64,000 nucleotides of DNA from Pantoea deleyi (GTDB lineage: Bacteria > Pseudomonadota > Gammaproteobacteria > Enterobacterales > Enterobacteriaceae). Positions within the stretch are counted from its first letter, which is position 1. Every line of letters starts with the position of its first letter. The notes below the pieces were generated by a model. It had not been told where the DNA came from. It searched no databases and saw only the letters and a list, made by a program, of their open reading frames with translations. This document shows positions 26,994-35,912 of this stretch, piece after piece. The translations under genes and the position numbers were made by a program. The stretch lies in contig NZ_CP071407.1 of NCBI RefSeq assembly GCF_022647325.1, positions 1 to 64,000 on the forward strand, given 5' to 3'.

Positions 26994-27258
26994 AGAACAA
27001 ACAGCAGGCCGGGTAAAATAATTCGCACCGTGAATATACCTTTATTGTGCCATAGGCTTTGAGCTGTCTAACGAAAGTGTTCAGCGTCGGATTGGATTGA
27101 AGTAATATTTCGCGCAGATAGTTGAGCGAAATCGGGTGCTGAAGAGCGATACAGCCTTCGCTCAGGCCTGATGGCGTAACCGGGGGAGGGCATAAATTGT
27201 CTCGTCTGACGCCCTGAACATCTATGGAGTCATCAATTTTCTTTTGTCCCGAAAAATT
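26983..27258 (-). pseudogene. Remnant of an L,D-transpeptidase-like (SxGC) protein
   Basis: An open frame without start codon encodes 91 residues, with PPPVTPSGLSEGCIALQHP followed by a helical tail (SLNYLREILLQS... FVRQLKAYGTIKVYSR). The Ser-x-Gly-Cys turn is the nucleophile motif of YkuD-type L,D-transpeptidases and of Tlde1-like type VI effectors. An in-frame TGA at 27259-27261 cuts off the N-terminal half, including the expected catalytic His. A small membrane protein follows with overlap, as immunity genes do. Confidence 0.5.
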
Positions 27259-27518
27259 TCAGACGAAGTTGAGCGATCTGTTCCACAACTATCTTTCAAT
27301 CGGCATTCTTTAAATGGCCGCAGTCGTCTACCTGTCTGTCGCTCATCCGGGAAAATCCGTCAGAATAGAGGTCAGGCCTGCCGGGCGAAAACAGGCAAAA
27401 AAACAGCCGGGCGACGGTTTCTGATGTTGCGCAAAATAATGCTGCCATGTGGATATCGTCTGTTGCTGCTCTGTAGCTAAGGGGCAACTCATGTGGTGCC
27501 CTGCTTTACATCATGTAC

Positions 27519-27715
27519 AGGGCGCTTTGACGTCCCCCGGTTGCGGATAGTTTTTACGTTCTGGCTGGGTCATGGTGACTCCTTCATTATTGAAGTGAAC
27601 AGCCTGCTCCCTGTCTCACGGATTAGCGATTCAGTAACTGCTGACAGGCAGAATTATCCTGCGTGGCGCGCTGCTGCTCATCCGGCGTGAGATCCTGCCA
27701 GTGACTGATGACGCG
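27519..27715. repeat. Duplicated ridA-upstream junction, copy B
   Basis: Matches 25128-25305. Here the ridA end is only a fragment (about the first 20 codons, up to GGGCGCTTTGACG), while the adjoining small gene is intact. The two copies are direct repeats bordering the GT17/transpeptidase-remnant insert. The span 27259-27518 before it holds no recognised gene. Confidence 0.85.
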
Positions 27716-27943
27716 GCGACCCAGCGACGATTTATAATGAATTTTTTGCAGAGCGTAGTCGGAATTGCCGCCCTCGATCACATTGCGCATCTGCTCGTCA
27801 GCCGTCTGGCTATCCTGATGATCAATCGCGCAGAACACCGCCACGTAATACGCCTTATCTTCTTCGCTGTCATGGGGGATAAACCACCAGGCGGCGAGGG
27901 CGAGGATCAGCAGCAGAGGAAGGAGGATTTTGAGTTTAGCCAT
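27623..27943 (-). CDS. Hypothetical membrane-anchored protein
   Basis: 106 aa from ATG 27943 (a GTG three codons upstream is an alternative). A single hydrophobic segment at residues 5-22 (ILLPLLLILALAAWWF) anchors it, and the remainder is a polar domain with two Cys (VFCAIDHQ; NSACQQLLNR) that could form a disulphide if periplasmic. Family not recognised. It lies upstream of ridA in the ancestral order, judged from the duplicated junction. Confidence 0.6.
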   Translation of the reverse strand: MAKLKILLPLLLILALAAWWFIPHDSEEDKAYYVAVFCAIDHQDSQTADEQMRNVIEGGNSDYALQKIHYKSSLGRRVISHWQDLTPDEQQRATQDNSACQQLLNR

Positions 27944-28246
27944 TTGAGTCACCGGTTATGTGCAGTTAAGTCAGCCGGGTATGGCCAGACGCAGGGCGCG
28001 TATCCTGCCACAGATTCTGCCTGCCGTTAACCCCGTTTAGCCGCTGTTGAGACAACGTTCAGGTTGATCGCCGCCAGTCCAGGCGGTGGTGCCCGTAGTA
28101 GCCTGTGAAGGGAACTCGCCCGGCGAACGGCCTGTTGCCTCTGTGGTGTGCTTCTGTGCAGTCAACGACAGCACCGGAAGAAACGCATTGCCGATGGATG
28201 GCAATCTGGCATGCTGAGAACTCAACCCCTGAACCCGGAGTCAGTT

Positions 28247-28939
28247 GTGAAAGTGATTGGTCTGTTAGGCGGCATGTCATGGGAATCCACCGCCCTCTAT
28301 TACCGTATTCTGAATCAGCAGGTTAAACAGCAGCTGGGCGGGCTTCACTCGGCGGAGCTGGTGCTCTACAGCGTGGATTTTCAGCGTATCGAACAGCTTC
28401 AGGCTGCGGGCGAATGGCAGCAGGCGGGTGAGATCCTGGCGGAAGCAGCACGTAATCTGGAACGGGCTGGCGCGCAGTTTATCGTGCTCTGTACCAACAC
28501 CATGCACAAAGTGGCCGGGCAAATCAGCGCCGCGACGGCGATCCCGCTGTTGCACATCGCCGACGCCACCGGACGGCGCATCCGGCAGGCCGGGGTGCGT
28601 AAAGCCGGGCTGCTGGCGACGCGCTTTACCATGGAACAGGATTTCTATCGCGGACGGCTGCGCGATCGGTTTGACCTTGAGATCATTACCCCGGATGAAG
28701 CCGATCGGACATTTGTCCATGAGGTGATTTATCACGAGCTCTGCCTGGGTGAGATCAATCCCGCGTCGCGTCTGCGCTACCGGGAGATCATGCAGAAGCT
28801 GGTGGCGCAGGGGGCCGAGGCCATTATTCTGGGCTGTACCGAAATTACCCTGCTGGTTGACGCCACGGATGCCAGCGTACCGCTGTTCGATACCACTCTG
28901 ATTCACGCGGAAGACGCGGTGACGCAGGCTCTGGCGTAA
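28247..28939 (+). CDS. Aspartate/glutamate racemase-family protein (YgeA-like)
   Basis: 230 aa from GTG 28247, chosen because CCGGAGT lies 7 nt upstream and the protein then starts VKVIGLLGGMSWEST, the standard N-terminus of this family; upstream in-frame codons lack family sequence. The two catalytic cysteines are in VLCTNTMHK (about residue 82) and ILGCTEITLL (about 196), each before Thr, as in PLP-independent racemases. E. coli YgeA, a broad-range amino-acid racemase, has the same length. A cupin gene follows 31 nt downstream and may be co-transcribed. Confidence 0.88.
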   Translation: MKVIGLLGGMSWESTALYYRILNQQVKQQLGGLHSAELVLYSVDFQRIEQLQAAGEWQQAGEILAEAARNLERAGAQFIVLCTNTMHKVAGQISAATAIPLLHIADATGRRIRQAGVRKAGLLATRFTMEQDFYRGRLRDRFDLEIITPDEADRTFVHEVIYHELCLGEINPASRLRYREIMQKLVAQGAEAIILGCTEITLLVDATDASVPLFDTTLIHAEDAVTQALA

Positions 28940-28970
28940 CGGACTCTTTCAGCCTGTCTGCGAGGAAAGT

Positions 28971-29300
28971 ATGAAAATTGAAAATCTGCCGTTCGGCCTG
29001 ACCCACTGGGATCAGGTTGAAGAGACAATCCATCCCGGCGACCAGGGGCAGGCGACCTGGCGGACGGTCATGTTTAACGCTATCCGGGTGCGGATGGTTG
29101 ATTATTCCCCCGGCTATGTCGCCGATCACTGGTGCACCAAAGGGCATATCCTGCTCTGTATGGCGGGTGAACTGCACACGGACCTGGCCGATGGCCGTCA
29201 GTTTGTGCTGACGCCCGGCGTCAGTTATCAGGTGGCGGATGATGCCGAACCGCATCGCTCATCGACCACCACTGGCGCCACCCTCTTCGTGGTTGACTGA
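28971..29300 (+). CDS. DHCW-motif cupin protein
   Basis: 109-aa single-domain cupin. The metal site is read as ADHWCTKGHILLCMAGEL (about residues 47-64), whose His-Trp-Cys cluster defines the DHCW-motif cupins, followed by VADDAEPHRSST with the second-motif His. No enzymatic role is firmly known. GCGAGGAAAGT gives a good ribosome site. It follows the racemase by 31 nt. Confidence 0.8.
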   Translation: MKIENLPFGLTHWDQVEETIHPGDQGQATWRTVMFNAIRVRMVDYSPGYVADHWCTKGHILLCMAGELHTDLADGRQFVLTPGVSYQVADDAEPHRSSTTTGATLFVVD

Positions 29301-29459
29301 GGCCGGGATCGGCTCTGCCGCTGCGCTTATGTAAGTGAATTATCACGTCGTTGACACTTTTAAAAGTAAACTGAAACTGCTTTATAAAAATCAGCAAAAT
29401 TAATGGCTTATTTCGTCAGAGTATTCTGGTTCTGACAGGAATTATCGCTATCAGGTTGT

Positions 29460-30251
29460 ATGCTTGAAAGTTTGAAGGACGTTAAGCATTCATCTGATGT
29501 GGGGAAGCCTGTGCTGATAAAAAAGAAGAAAGTTCGTTCGCATACCGAAGATCGTCTGCTGGCGCTGGTGCTGGCCACCACGGCCGGTATTCTTAACGCG
29601 ATGGCGCTGGGTGCCTTTGGATTTTTTCCATCGCACATGAGCGGCAATACGTCGCAGATTTCGGAGGAAGTGACCACCAGCGACCTGCATACCATGCTGT
29701 TTCTGATGGCGCTGATTGGGGCGTTCGTACTGGGCTGCACCGTTGCCCGGCTGGCGGTTGTGGTGGGGCACAAATACAAACTGCGCACCATTTTCTGTCT
29801 GATTATTCTGGCGGAAGGCGCGGCGCTGACGGCGGCGTCAGTGTTTGAACTGATGTTCTACCGGCCGAGCTTTAATGGTGAAGTGCTGGTGATGCTGGGC
29901 TTTTTAATGGGGATACATAATGCGACGTCGACGCAGCTCTCCAACGGCCGCGTCAGATCGACCCACATCACCGGTACACTGACCGATGCCGGTATTGCGC
30001 TGGGCTCCTGGATCTTTGCGCATACGTCTCACGCCGTGCACCTTGAAACCGACGACCGTCGCTTCTTCCAGAAGGTGCTGCACACGCATCTGACCACGGT
30101 GTTCTCATTCCTGAGCGGCTGTATTGCCGGGCTGCTGCTGTTTAAGGCGTATGGGTTTAACGCGATGGTGGGGCTGGGAATATTCCTGATGCTGGTGGCG
30201 CTGACGGCAATTGCCATTACCATACAGCGAACCCGCAAAATCCTGTACTGA
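29460..30251 (+). CDS. DUF1275 (YoaK-like) membrane protein
   Basis: 263 aa with a basic N-terminal tail (KKKKVRSHTEDR) and about six membrane segments. Family motifs GFFPSHMSGNTSQIS near residue 57 and RSTHITGTLTDAGIALG near residue 167 are clear. These proteins are common inner-membrane proteins without an assigned substrate. Monocistronic, with a terminator right after. Confidence 0.85.
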   Translation: MLESLKDVKHSSDVGKPVLIKKKKVRSHTEDRLLALVLATTAGILNAMALGAFGFFPSHMSGNTSQISEEVTTSDLHTMLFLMALIGAFVLGCTVARLAVVVGHKYKLRTIFCLIILAEGAALTAASVFELMFYRPSFNGEVLVMLGFLMGIHNATSTQLSNGRVRSTHITGTLTDAGIALGSWIFAHTSHAVHLETDDRRFFQKVLHTHLTTVFSFLSGCIAGLLLFKAYGFNAMVGLGIFLMLVALTAIAITIQRTRKILY

Positions 30252-30255
30252 TGAT

Positions 30256-30289
30256 ATGGCCCGATGCCCGCGCACCGGGCCATTTTTTT
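30256..30289. terminator. Terminator between convergent DUF1275 and SDR genes
   Basis: ATGGCCCG (30256-30263), a 12-nt loop, CGGGCCAT (30276-30283), then seven T. It terminates the plus-strand transcript; the stop codon of the convergent SDR gene touches it. Confidence 0.85.
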
Positions 30290-31013
30290 ACTGTCGGGTC
30301 CGGGTTGGCCGCACCACGATTTCGTTTACATCCACCTCCTCGGGCTGTTCGATGGCGTAGCGCACGGCGCGGCCAATGGCGTCCGGCTGCAGCGCGATGG
30401 CGCGATAGTGCTGCATCGCTTCGGCGGCGGCGGGATCGGTAATGGTTGATGCCAGCTCACTCTCAACCACGCCCGGATGCACACAGGTGATCCGCAGCTG
30501 GCTGTTCTCCTGACGCAGTCCGTCGGAAATCGCCCGCACCGCAAATTTGGTGGCACAGTAGACGGCTGCCGTCGGCGACACGGCGAGCGCACCTATAGAG
30601 GCGATATTGATGATGTGTCCGCACTGGCGGGCCAGCATGCCGGGCAGCACGGCCGCGACGCCATAGAGCACGCCCCTGATGTTCACGTCGATCATCTGAT
30701 CCCACTCTTCAACCCGCAGCGACGCCATCGGCGAGAGCGGCATGATACCGGCATTGTTGATCATCACATCGACCCGGCCCCATTTCGCCTGTGCATAGTC
30801 TGCAAACTGAGCCACCTCTTCACGGCGCGTCACGTCTACCGCTTTGATTGCGACCTCCGCGCCGTTGAACCGCAGCTCGTCGGCCAGCGCCGCCAGGCGA
30901 TCTTCCCGCCGTGCGCCCAGCAGCAGAATGGCTCCGGTTTTCGCCAGTTCACGCGCGATGCCTGCGCCGATGCCGCTGGATGCGCCGGTAATTAAAATCA
31001 CTTTCTGAGACAT
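30288..31013 (-). CDS. Short-chain dehydrogenase/reductase
   Basis: Classical SDR of 241 aa: TGASSGIGAGIA (cofactor motif, residues 10-21), NNAGIMPLSPM, active-site Ser in NIASIGALA and the YCATKFAV Tyr/Lys pair. It resembles YdfG/clavulanate-dehydrogenase-like NADP enzymes; ARREDR at the end of strand two supports NADP. ACGGGAGAACCACT precedes the ATG. It is divergent from a LysR gene 99 bp away, its probable regulator. Confidence 0.87.
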   Translation of the reverse strand: MSQKVILITGASSGIGAGIARELAKTGAILLLGARREDRLAALADELRFNGAEVAIKAVDVTRREEVAQFADYAQAKWGRVDVMINNAGIMPLSPMASLRVEEWDQMIDVNIRGVLYGVAAVLPGMLARQCGHIINIASIGALAVSPTAAVYCATKFAVRAISDGLRQENSQLRITCVHPGVVESELASTITDPAAAEAMQHYRAIALQPDAIGRAVRYAIEQPEEVDVNEIVVRPTRTRQ

Positions 31014-31112
31014 AGTGGTTCTCCCGTTGAGTTGTCACTGGCAATCATACGGCGGCTGGATTATAAAGATAATCCACGCATTAGTTCCCACACTGGTAAC
31101 TCAGGCTAACCA

Positions 31113-32033
31113 ATGATGACCGATAAAAATGCCCTCGAGATTTTTGTGATAGTGGCGCAGACGCAGAATTTCCGGCTGGCGGCTGAGCAGCTGGGCGTCA
31201 CCCGTCCGGCGATCAGCCAGAGTCTGCGGCGTCTGGAAGACCGGCTGAACATCACGCTGCTGCAGCGCACCACCCGCTCGGTTACGCTGACGGAGGCCGG
31301 GCAGCGGCTCTATGCCGACGTCGCGCCAGCGATTAGCCAGCTCAACCGCGCCGTAACGGATATCGCTGAACTGGCGGCCGAGCCGCGCGGTCAGCTGCGG
31401 CTGGCGATCTCCTCAATAGCGGAGCGGATGCTGGGCGGCGAGCTGCTGGCAGGTTTTATCACCGCCTATCCGCGCATTGAGCTGGACATCACCGTCACCG
31501 ACGAGGAGTTTGATATTGTCGGGCAGGGCTATGACGCAGGGGTCAGGCTGGGGGAGGTGATCGCACAGGATATGATCGCCGTGCCGGTATCCCGGCCGCA
31601 GCGTCAGGTAGCGGTCGCGTCACCCGACTATCTGGCGCGGGCGGGGACGCCGCACCATCCCCAGGATCTGGTGCATCATCGCTGCATCGGCTGGCGAAAA
31701 GGGCCTGGGGTGGCGCCCTATCGCTGGGAGTTTGCTGAGCAGGGCCGGGAATTTGATGTCGCCGTCAATCCGCAGCTCACTACCAATGATATGGGGATCA
31801 TGATCCGCACCGCCTGTGCGGGCGGCGGCATCAGCTTCGGTATGGAGGAGACGTTTCAGCCCTACATTGCGCGCGGTGAGCTGGTGACGTTGCTTGACGC
31901 ATGGTTGCCCGCGTTTGACGGCTTCTACCTCTACTTTCCCAGCCGTAAAAACCTGGCACCCAAGATGCGCGCGCTAATCGATCACGTCAGGATCTCATCA
32001 GCGCCGGTCAGCGATGATAGTGCGCGTCGCTGA
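31113..32033 (+). CDS. LysR-family regulator
   Basis: LysR-type protein of 306 aa. The DNA-binding part reads [26 protein letters not shown] (about 20-45), then [15 protein letters not shown]. The effector part includes [12 protein letters not shown], common in the branch that regulates neighbouring SDR or quinone genes. The start may be at 31113 or the next ATG (31116). It overlaps the convergent cupin gene by 26 nt at the 3' end. Confidence 0.87.
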   Translation: MMTDKNALEIFVIVAQTQNFRLAAEQLGVTRPAISQSLRRLEDRLNITLLQRTTRSVTLTEAGQRLYADVAPAISQLNRAVTDIAELAAEPRGQLRLAISSIAERMLGGELLAGFITAYPRIELDITVTDEEFDIVGQGYDAGVRLGEVIAQDMIAVPVSRPQRQVAVASPDYLARAGTPHHPQDLVHHRCIGWRKGPGVAPYRWEFAEQGREFDVAVNPQLTTNDMGIMIRTACAGGGISFGMEETFQPYIARGELVTLLDAWLPAFDGFYLYFPSRKNLAPKMRALIDHVRISSAPVSDDSARR

Positions 32034-32403
32034 CCGGCTCCAGCCACGTCACCGGTGAGCCATTCAGGGATTCAGCAATCGCGATATGGGTCATCGCGTT
32101 ATCCGGCGTGGCGCCGTGCCAGTGCTTCACATTCTCCGGGATCCAGACGATATCGCCGCAGTTTATGACCTGAACCGCTTCTCCCTCACACTGGATCCAG
32201 CCCTGGCCGTGCGTGACGATCAGCGTCTGGCCGAGGGGATGGGTATGCCATGCCGTTCGCGCACCCGGTTCGAAGGTCACCGTCGCGCCGCCCACACGGG
32301 CAGGTTCGCTTGCCTGGAAGGGGGCATCAATCCGGACGCTGCCGGTAAAATAGTCGGCGGGGCCGGGACGGGAAGGCTGCGCACCGCTGGTGATAATTTT
32401 CAT
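32008..32403 (-). CDS. Cupin-domain protein
   Basis: 131 aa from the second of two ATGs (32403), since AGGAGCGAATG puts GGAG 6 nt before it. The two cupin motifs are [21 protein letters not shown] with two His and an acidic-free loop, and [15 protein letters not shown] with the third His. This matches cupins near SDRs, related to mandelonitrile-lyase-like and YhhW-like proteins. It is probably part of the same physiological unit as the SDR at 30288. Confidence 0.82.
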   Translation of the reverse strand: MKIITSGAQPSRPGPADYFTGSVRIDAPFQASEPARVGGATVTFEPGARTAWHTHPLGQTLIVTHGQGWIQCEGEAVQVINCGDIVWIPENVKHWHGATPDNAMTHIAIAESLNGSPVTWLEPVSDAHYHR

Positions 32404-32515
32404 CATTCGCTCCTGTCGTTAAGGTTAATGCATAGTGTAATTGATGAGCCGGATCGCGATTAGCCCGCCTGTTCTGCAAGCGGCTATGAGCGCTGCTCAT
32501 GAATGGCCCGATGAG

Positions 32516-33532
32516 TCAGGTCGTCATGTTGTAGCGGGTGATAATATTAATTTTAGAGTAGGGCGCGGGCGGAGCGGTCGCGGGCAGAAATCCATGAAAT
32601 TCAAGCAGCGTCCGGAAGGCGTGCAGCGCATCGAGCTGTAAATTATGTTCGATCAGCGCATCGATTTTTCCCGCCTGGAGCAGCGCGCAGTTTTCCTTGT
32701 CGAGATCGTGTCCGATTACGGCGTTGATCTGGCGCTTCTGTTCTGCAAAGGCACGCAGGATGCCGGGATTACCGCCGCCAACCGTATAAACGGCATCCGC
32801 GTCCGGATGCTGCTGCAGGAACTGCGAAACCGACTGGTGCATCCGCGCATCGATCCCAAAGCCGCCCGCCACCACGCTGACCCGATGCTGAGGCGAAAAT
32901 GTCTGCATTGCCCGCTGAAATCCCTGGATGCGTTCCTGCTCGCCAATAAAGTCTTGGCTGCCGGTAACCGCAACGATATGTGAACGACTGACCCGCAGCC
33001 AGCGGGACATCAGAAACGCCGCCACCTTACCGGCATCGAAGTTATCCATGCCGATATAGCGCAGACGCGCGCTGCCAGGCAAATCGCTCATCATGGTTAC
33101 CACCGGCACACGCTGGCGGAGCAGGGCTTCAAGCGTGGGGTGAAGCTCGCCGGAGCAGGCCGCTTTCAGGATGATGCCGTGGCTGTGCAGGCCCTTTTTG
33201 TTCAGCAGTTGATTAATCGTCTCTGCCGTGAGGTTCGCGCCAAAATGAAAGCGAAGCTGGAGTCGGAAGGCCGCAAAGCTGGCGATCTGGCGGGTAAACG
33301 CCTCGCGGATCAGGGGCTGAAAACGGTCTGGGGTATGCATGATCACGTCAAAATAGAGGGTTCTTCCTCGGGCCAGCCCTGCTTTCTGCATCAGCTCCAG
33401 ATCCGCTATCGCCTGCTGGATACGATGCTGGGTACGCGGATGAACATTACCACGCTGATGCAGCGCTCGATCGACCGTGGCCAGGCTCAGTCCTGACTGG
33501 GCGGCAATCTGTTTGTGGGTGAATCGGGCCAT
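32516..33532 (-). CDS. LacI-family regulator
   Basis: 338 aa. ATG 33532 is chosen because the helix-turn-helix starts directly after it (FTHKQIAAQSGLSLATVDRAL) and the 28 residues coded further upstream are unrelated to the family. A hinge and a periplasmic-binding-like sugar domain follow (VTMMSDLPGSARLRYIGMDN; AVTGSQDFIGEQERIQGF). The ATVDRAL recognition helix belongs to the same sub-branch as the LacI at 46182. No sugar operon lies beside it, so its target is elsewhere or lost. Confidence 0.86.
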   Translation of the reverse strand: MARFTHKQIAAQSGLSLATVDRALHQRGNVHPRTQHRIQQAIADLELMQKAGLARGRTLYFDVIMHTPDRFQPLIREAFTRQIASFAAFRLQLRFHFGANLTAETINQLLNKKGLHSHGIILKAACSGELHPTLEALLRQRVPVVTMMSDLPGSARLRYIGMDNFDAGKVAAFLMSRWLRVSRSHIVAVTGSQDFIGEQERIQGFQRAMQTFSPQHRVSVVAGGFGIDARMHQSVSQFLQQHPDADAVYTVGGGNPGILRAFAEQKRQINAVIGHDLDKENCALLQAGKIDALIEHNLQLDALHAFRTLLEFHGFLPATAPPAPYSKINIITRYNMTT

Positions 33533-33934
33533 GCGCTGCTCACGACTGCGGAAGATAAATCCCGTTTTACCACAGTGCGGGCCATCTGTTGCTGAGGGAC
33601 TGCGATCTTTGTTCATAACCGGGCAGGCCGCACACTCTGCTGTAAAGAGGACAGCGGGCTGATGTGGCAGGGGAGGGCAGTGGGGCGTCGGCGCACGTTA
33701 AATGGTGGCGGTTAACATTTATAAACAGAAAATTAATCTGGCAAGGATTCCGACACTCTTCTATTTATTAATCAGCGGCAGGTTATGCGGGCATAAATAA
33801 CGTCAGAAAACAGCCTGTAATCGGTTAATTAATAACCTTTCTGCCGCTTCGCTTATATTTCAGCGGCGCTGGCTTTTTGGTTTTTAGCTTCTGCTGATGT
33901 TAGACTGGATATTCATACACCGTCGGGAGGTCGT
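33533..33934. other. Intergenic stretch before the small ymg-like genes
   Basis: AT-rich from about 33700. It carries CGCTTATATTTCAGC (33850-33864), found again at 34263-34277, and GCCGCTTCGCTTAT (33843-33856), found again at 34888-34901. These are possible regulatory repeats of the ymg-like cluster. No gene seen. Confidence 0.4.
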
Positions 33935-34129
33935 GTGAAGTACGATAATGATAATGAAATCCGTGCGCTTGTCGGCGCGGTGGTCAGTGATTTGATCAAG
34001 GCGGGAGAGCCGGTTCATTTTCACGACATTACGGACGCGCTGTTTCGCCTGAGCGAAGAGACGCGCGACAGCAGGCTAAAAGCATTGTGCCAGGAAGCGA
34101 TAAGCTTTTTCAGCCGCAAGATGCATTAA
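33935..34129 (+). CDS. AriR/YmgB-like small regulatory protein
   Basis: 64 aa. The start is an ATG following GTCGGGAGGTCGTGTGA. Its DNEIRALVGAVVSDLIKAGEPVHFHDITDALFRLSEETRD has the arrangement of the YmgB/AriR family (a pair of helices for coiled-coil dimers, with a beta turn between). It lies on the opposite strand to the ycgZ-ymgA-ariR operon, and is an extra paralogue. In E. coli the family links blue light and cold signals to the Rcs system. Confidence 0.68.
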   Translation: MKYDNDNEIRALVGAVVSDLIKAGEPVHFHDITDALFRLSEETRDSRLKALCQEAISFFSRKMH

Positions 34130-34520
34130 GGCCGGTGGCGTCAACGACAGGCGCCATCCTGAAGCTCCCCTCTCATCTCCCCTGCAGCCTTTTCTTTTCT
34201 GCGTTGATAATAAGTCGCAATAAACAGCGATCGGGCATCAGGGGCTTTATTCACCCGGCCGCCGCTTATATTTCAGCCAGGATATCAGCCGGCTTTCTGC
34301 TCATAAAATAACCGGTAAAACCGAACTTCTGTTTTATCACTGTCTGCGGAAGCGATATATCCGCAGAGATAAAATTGCTTTCGAATTTCATTCCCTCTGA
34401 CAGGGTATGAGGCATAAATATCAGAACGTTATGTAAGAATTTTCTTAAGGAATCCGGGTTTTCGCAAGCCGGAATAAACGGGAGAAACCTGCGCCGTCAG
34501 AGACAGCGCAGGAAAGGGGA
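34130..34520. other. Gene-free stretch
   Basis: Holds the second CGCTTATATTTCAGC (34263-34277) and the inverted pair ATATCCGCAGAGATAAA / complementary sequence near 34345-34375. No gene or terminator of the usual kind is recognised. Confidence 0.35.
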
Positions 34521-34775
34521 TCAGATGCCGGTATCGTCAGGCGTACGTCCTACCACAATTTCCAGCGTTTTACGCAGCACATCCAGCCGGACCACATCTG
34601 ACGTACATTCCAGCTCCGCAATCAGATAGAGAATAATGGCTTTATTGGTGACGCGGCCCTGATCGGCCACGATGTCACGGATCAGCGCGCCGAGCAGTTC
34701 GGTTTCCTGAGCCAGCAGATCACCTTCGCCACGAAAGTAGTCAATGATGGAAGAATCTGATGAAGAGTGTTGCAT
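34521..34775 (-). CDS. ariR: Biofilm/acid-resistance regulator AriR (YmgB)
   Basis: 84 aa, near the 88 aa of E. coli AriR. Shared features are IDYFRGEGDLLAQE at the start and VLRKTLEIVVGRTPDD at the end, which match remembered AriR closely (NNKNIILSLI corresponds to TNKAIILYLI). All-helical dimer that modulates biofilm and acid stress through Rcs. It is third in the minus-strand series ycgZ, ymgA, ariR, the same order as in E. coli. Confidence 0.85.
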   Translation of the reverse strand: MQHSSSDSSIIDYFRGEGDLLAQETELLGALIRDIVADQGRVTNKAIILYLIAELECTSDVVRLDVLRKTLEIVVGRTPDDTGI

Positions 34776-34937
34776 GATTTTTTCGTTCTCTGAAGAAAAT
34801 TAGTCAGACGCAATGGTTAAGGTCAAAACGAGTGTAGATGCTGTTTTCGTTTTGCCCAGCCTGCATAAAAACATCTTCTGCTGCTTTGCCGCTTCGCTTA
34901 TTGCCAGCCGCGCGCAACAGGTAAGCAATACCTTCAA

Positions 34938-35231
34938 TCAGTGCTTTTTGGACCCCTCAGGCGGGCCATCACTGGTCATGCGATGGGCCGTCTTATCGCG
35001 TTCCGCACCGTCGTTCTGGACACGTTTACGCGCAGCAACCATGCCGTTCCGCACCTCGGTGATGGCTCTGCGGATGATCGACACTTTCGCGTCGCTTTCC
35101 GCATTCGCTGCCATCAGCTCGAGCTGCGCGATCAGGGCGTTACTGGACACCGGTTTGTCTGACTTCAGCAATGTAAGAACGGCTTCACCGATCATCACAT
35201 CTGTCAGTTTCTCATCTTCACTTCTGTACAT
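34938..35231 (-). CDS. ymgA: YmgA-like small regulatory protein
   Basis: 97 aa. The N-terminal 55 residues (DVMIGEAVLTLLKSDKPVSSNALIAQLELM) match the YmgA pattern, where E. coli YmgA has 90 aa, and the C-terminal tail is basic and polar, as in YmgA. It acts with YcgZ and AriR as a connector to the Rcs phosphorelay in E. coli. Middle gene of the operon. Confidence 0.78.
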   Translation of the reverse strand: MYRSEDEKLTDVMIGEAVLTLLKSDKPVSSNALIAQLELMAANAESDAKVSIIRRAITEVRNGMVAARKRVQNDGAERDKTAHRMTSDGPPEGSKKH

Positions 35232-35397
35232 ACTGGCTTCTCTGATTACGAATCAATGGCCATGCTGCGGGTCCGTATGCGTCATCGGGTGCGGTCGGGC
35301 GCACCGGATACGGGAAAGCAGTACTGGGCTTTTACTACGTTAAACCGTCCTGGACTGGCTGAAATCGGGCATCCTGAATCTGCTGCCGGAAAGGGGA

Positions 35398-35643
35398 TTA
35401 ATCTTCGCGGCGGAAAAGCATCGAAATTAATTCGTGCAGGTGCTGCTCTTCTTCCGGCGTTGACGCCTGTTCCAGGCGACGCAGAAGCTTACTGCAAATC
35501 GCTTTGCGGCTGAGGCTATTGCCTGCGCGCAGAATTTCTACCACAACAGAACCCAGCGTTTCCTGTTGAGAAGGGGAGCTGGCCTGATTGAAGTAACGGG
35601 CAATGTCGCTGAACGTTTCCGGGGATTGTCCGTTCTGACGCAT
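35398..35643 (-). CDS. ycgZ: Two-component connector protein YcgZ
   Basis: 81 aa. IARYFNQASSPSQQETLG and LSRKAICSKLLRRLEQAS correspond closely to E. coli YcgZ (78 aa). In E. coli it is the first gene of the BluR/BluF blue-light operon and modulates Rcs signalling. GAGGAAATTAAC precedes the ATG. The upstream region has repeated AAGTTRTAY motifs that could bind a MerR-type repressor such as BluR. No bluR or bluF gene lies in this window. Confidence 0.86.
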   Translation of the reverse strand: MRQNGQSPETFSDIARYFNQASSPSQQETLGSVVVEILRAGNSLSRKAICSKLLRRLEQASTPEEEQHLHELISMLFRRED

Positions 35644-35681
35644 GTTAATTTCCTCAGGTGATTTAAATCAATCGCACAGCA

Positions 35682-35740
35682 ATGTACAAGTTATACATCA
35701 CCAAATGCGTAAGTTATACGTTTTTACAAAAAAGTTGTAC
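35682..35740 (-). promoter_or_regulatory. Repeated AAGTTRTAC sites before ycgZ
   Basis: AAGTTATAC at 35688-35696 and 35711-35719, and AAGTTGTAC at 35732-35740; a fourth relative, AAGTTGTAT, is at 35844-35852. The first lies in a palindrome ATGTA, 7 nt, TACAT (35682-35698). They are 21-23 bp apart, about two helical turns. Likely operator of ycgZ; regulator inferred to be BluR-like. Confidence 0.55.
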
Positions 35741-35912
35741 AAGATTTTGAGTTTTCAAAATTATTATTTTTGTGCAAAAAGTGCTAAACCTTGTAAAACA
35801 GGGTGTTGCGGGGGTGTTATCGCGAGGGGTAAATTGTACCAGAAAGTTGTATCGTTTCAATCCCGACCTGCTCCGACCCGCTGTACAGGTCGGAAGAAAT
35901 CAGGCACTGAGG

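Noticed and set aside
28037..28225. Minus-strand frame before the racemase
   Set aside because: Polar low-information sequence, weak start, overlaps the racemase promoter.
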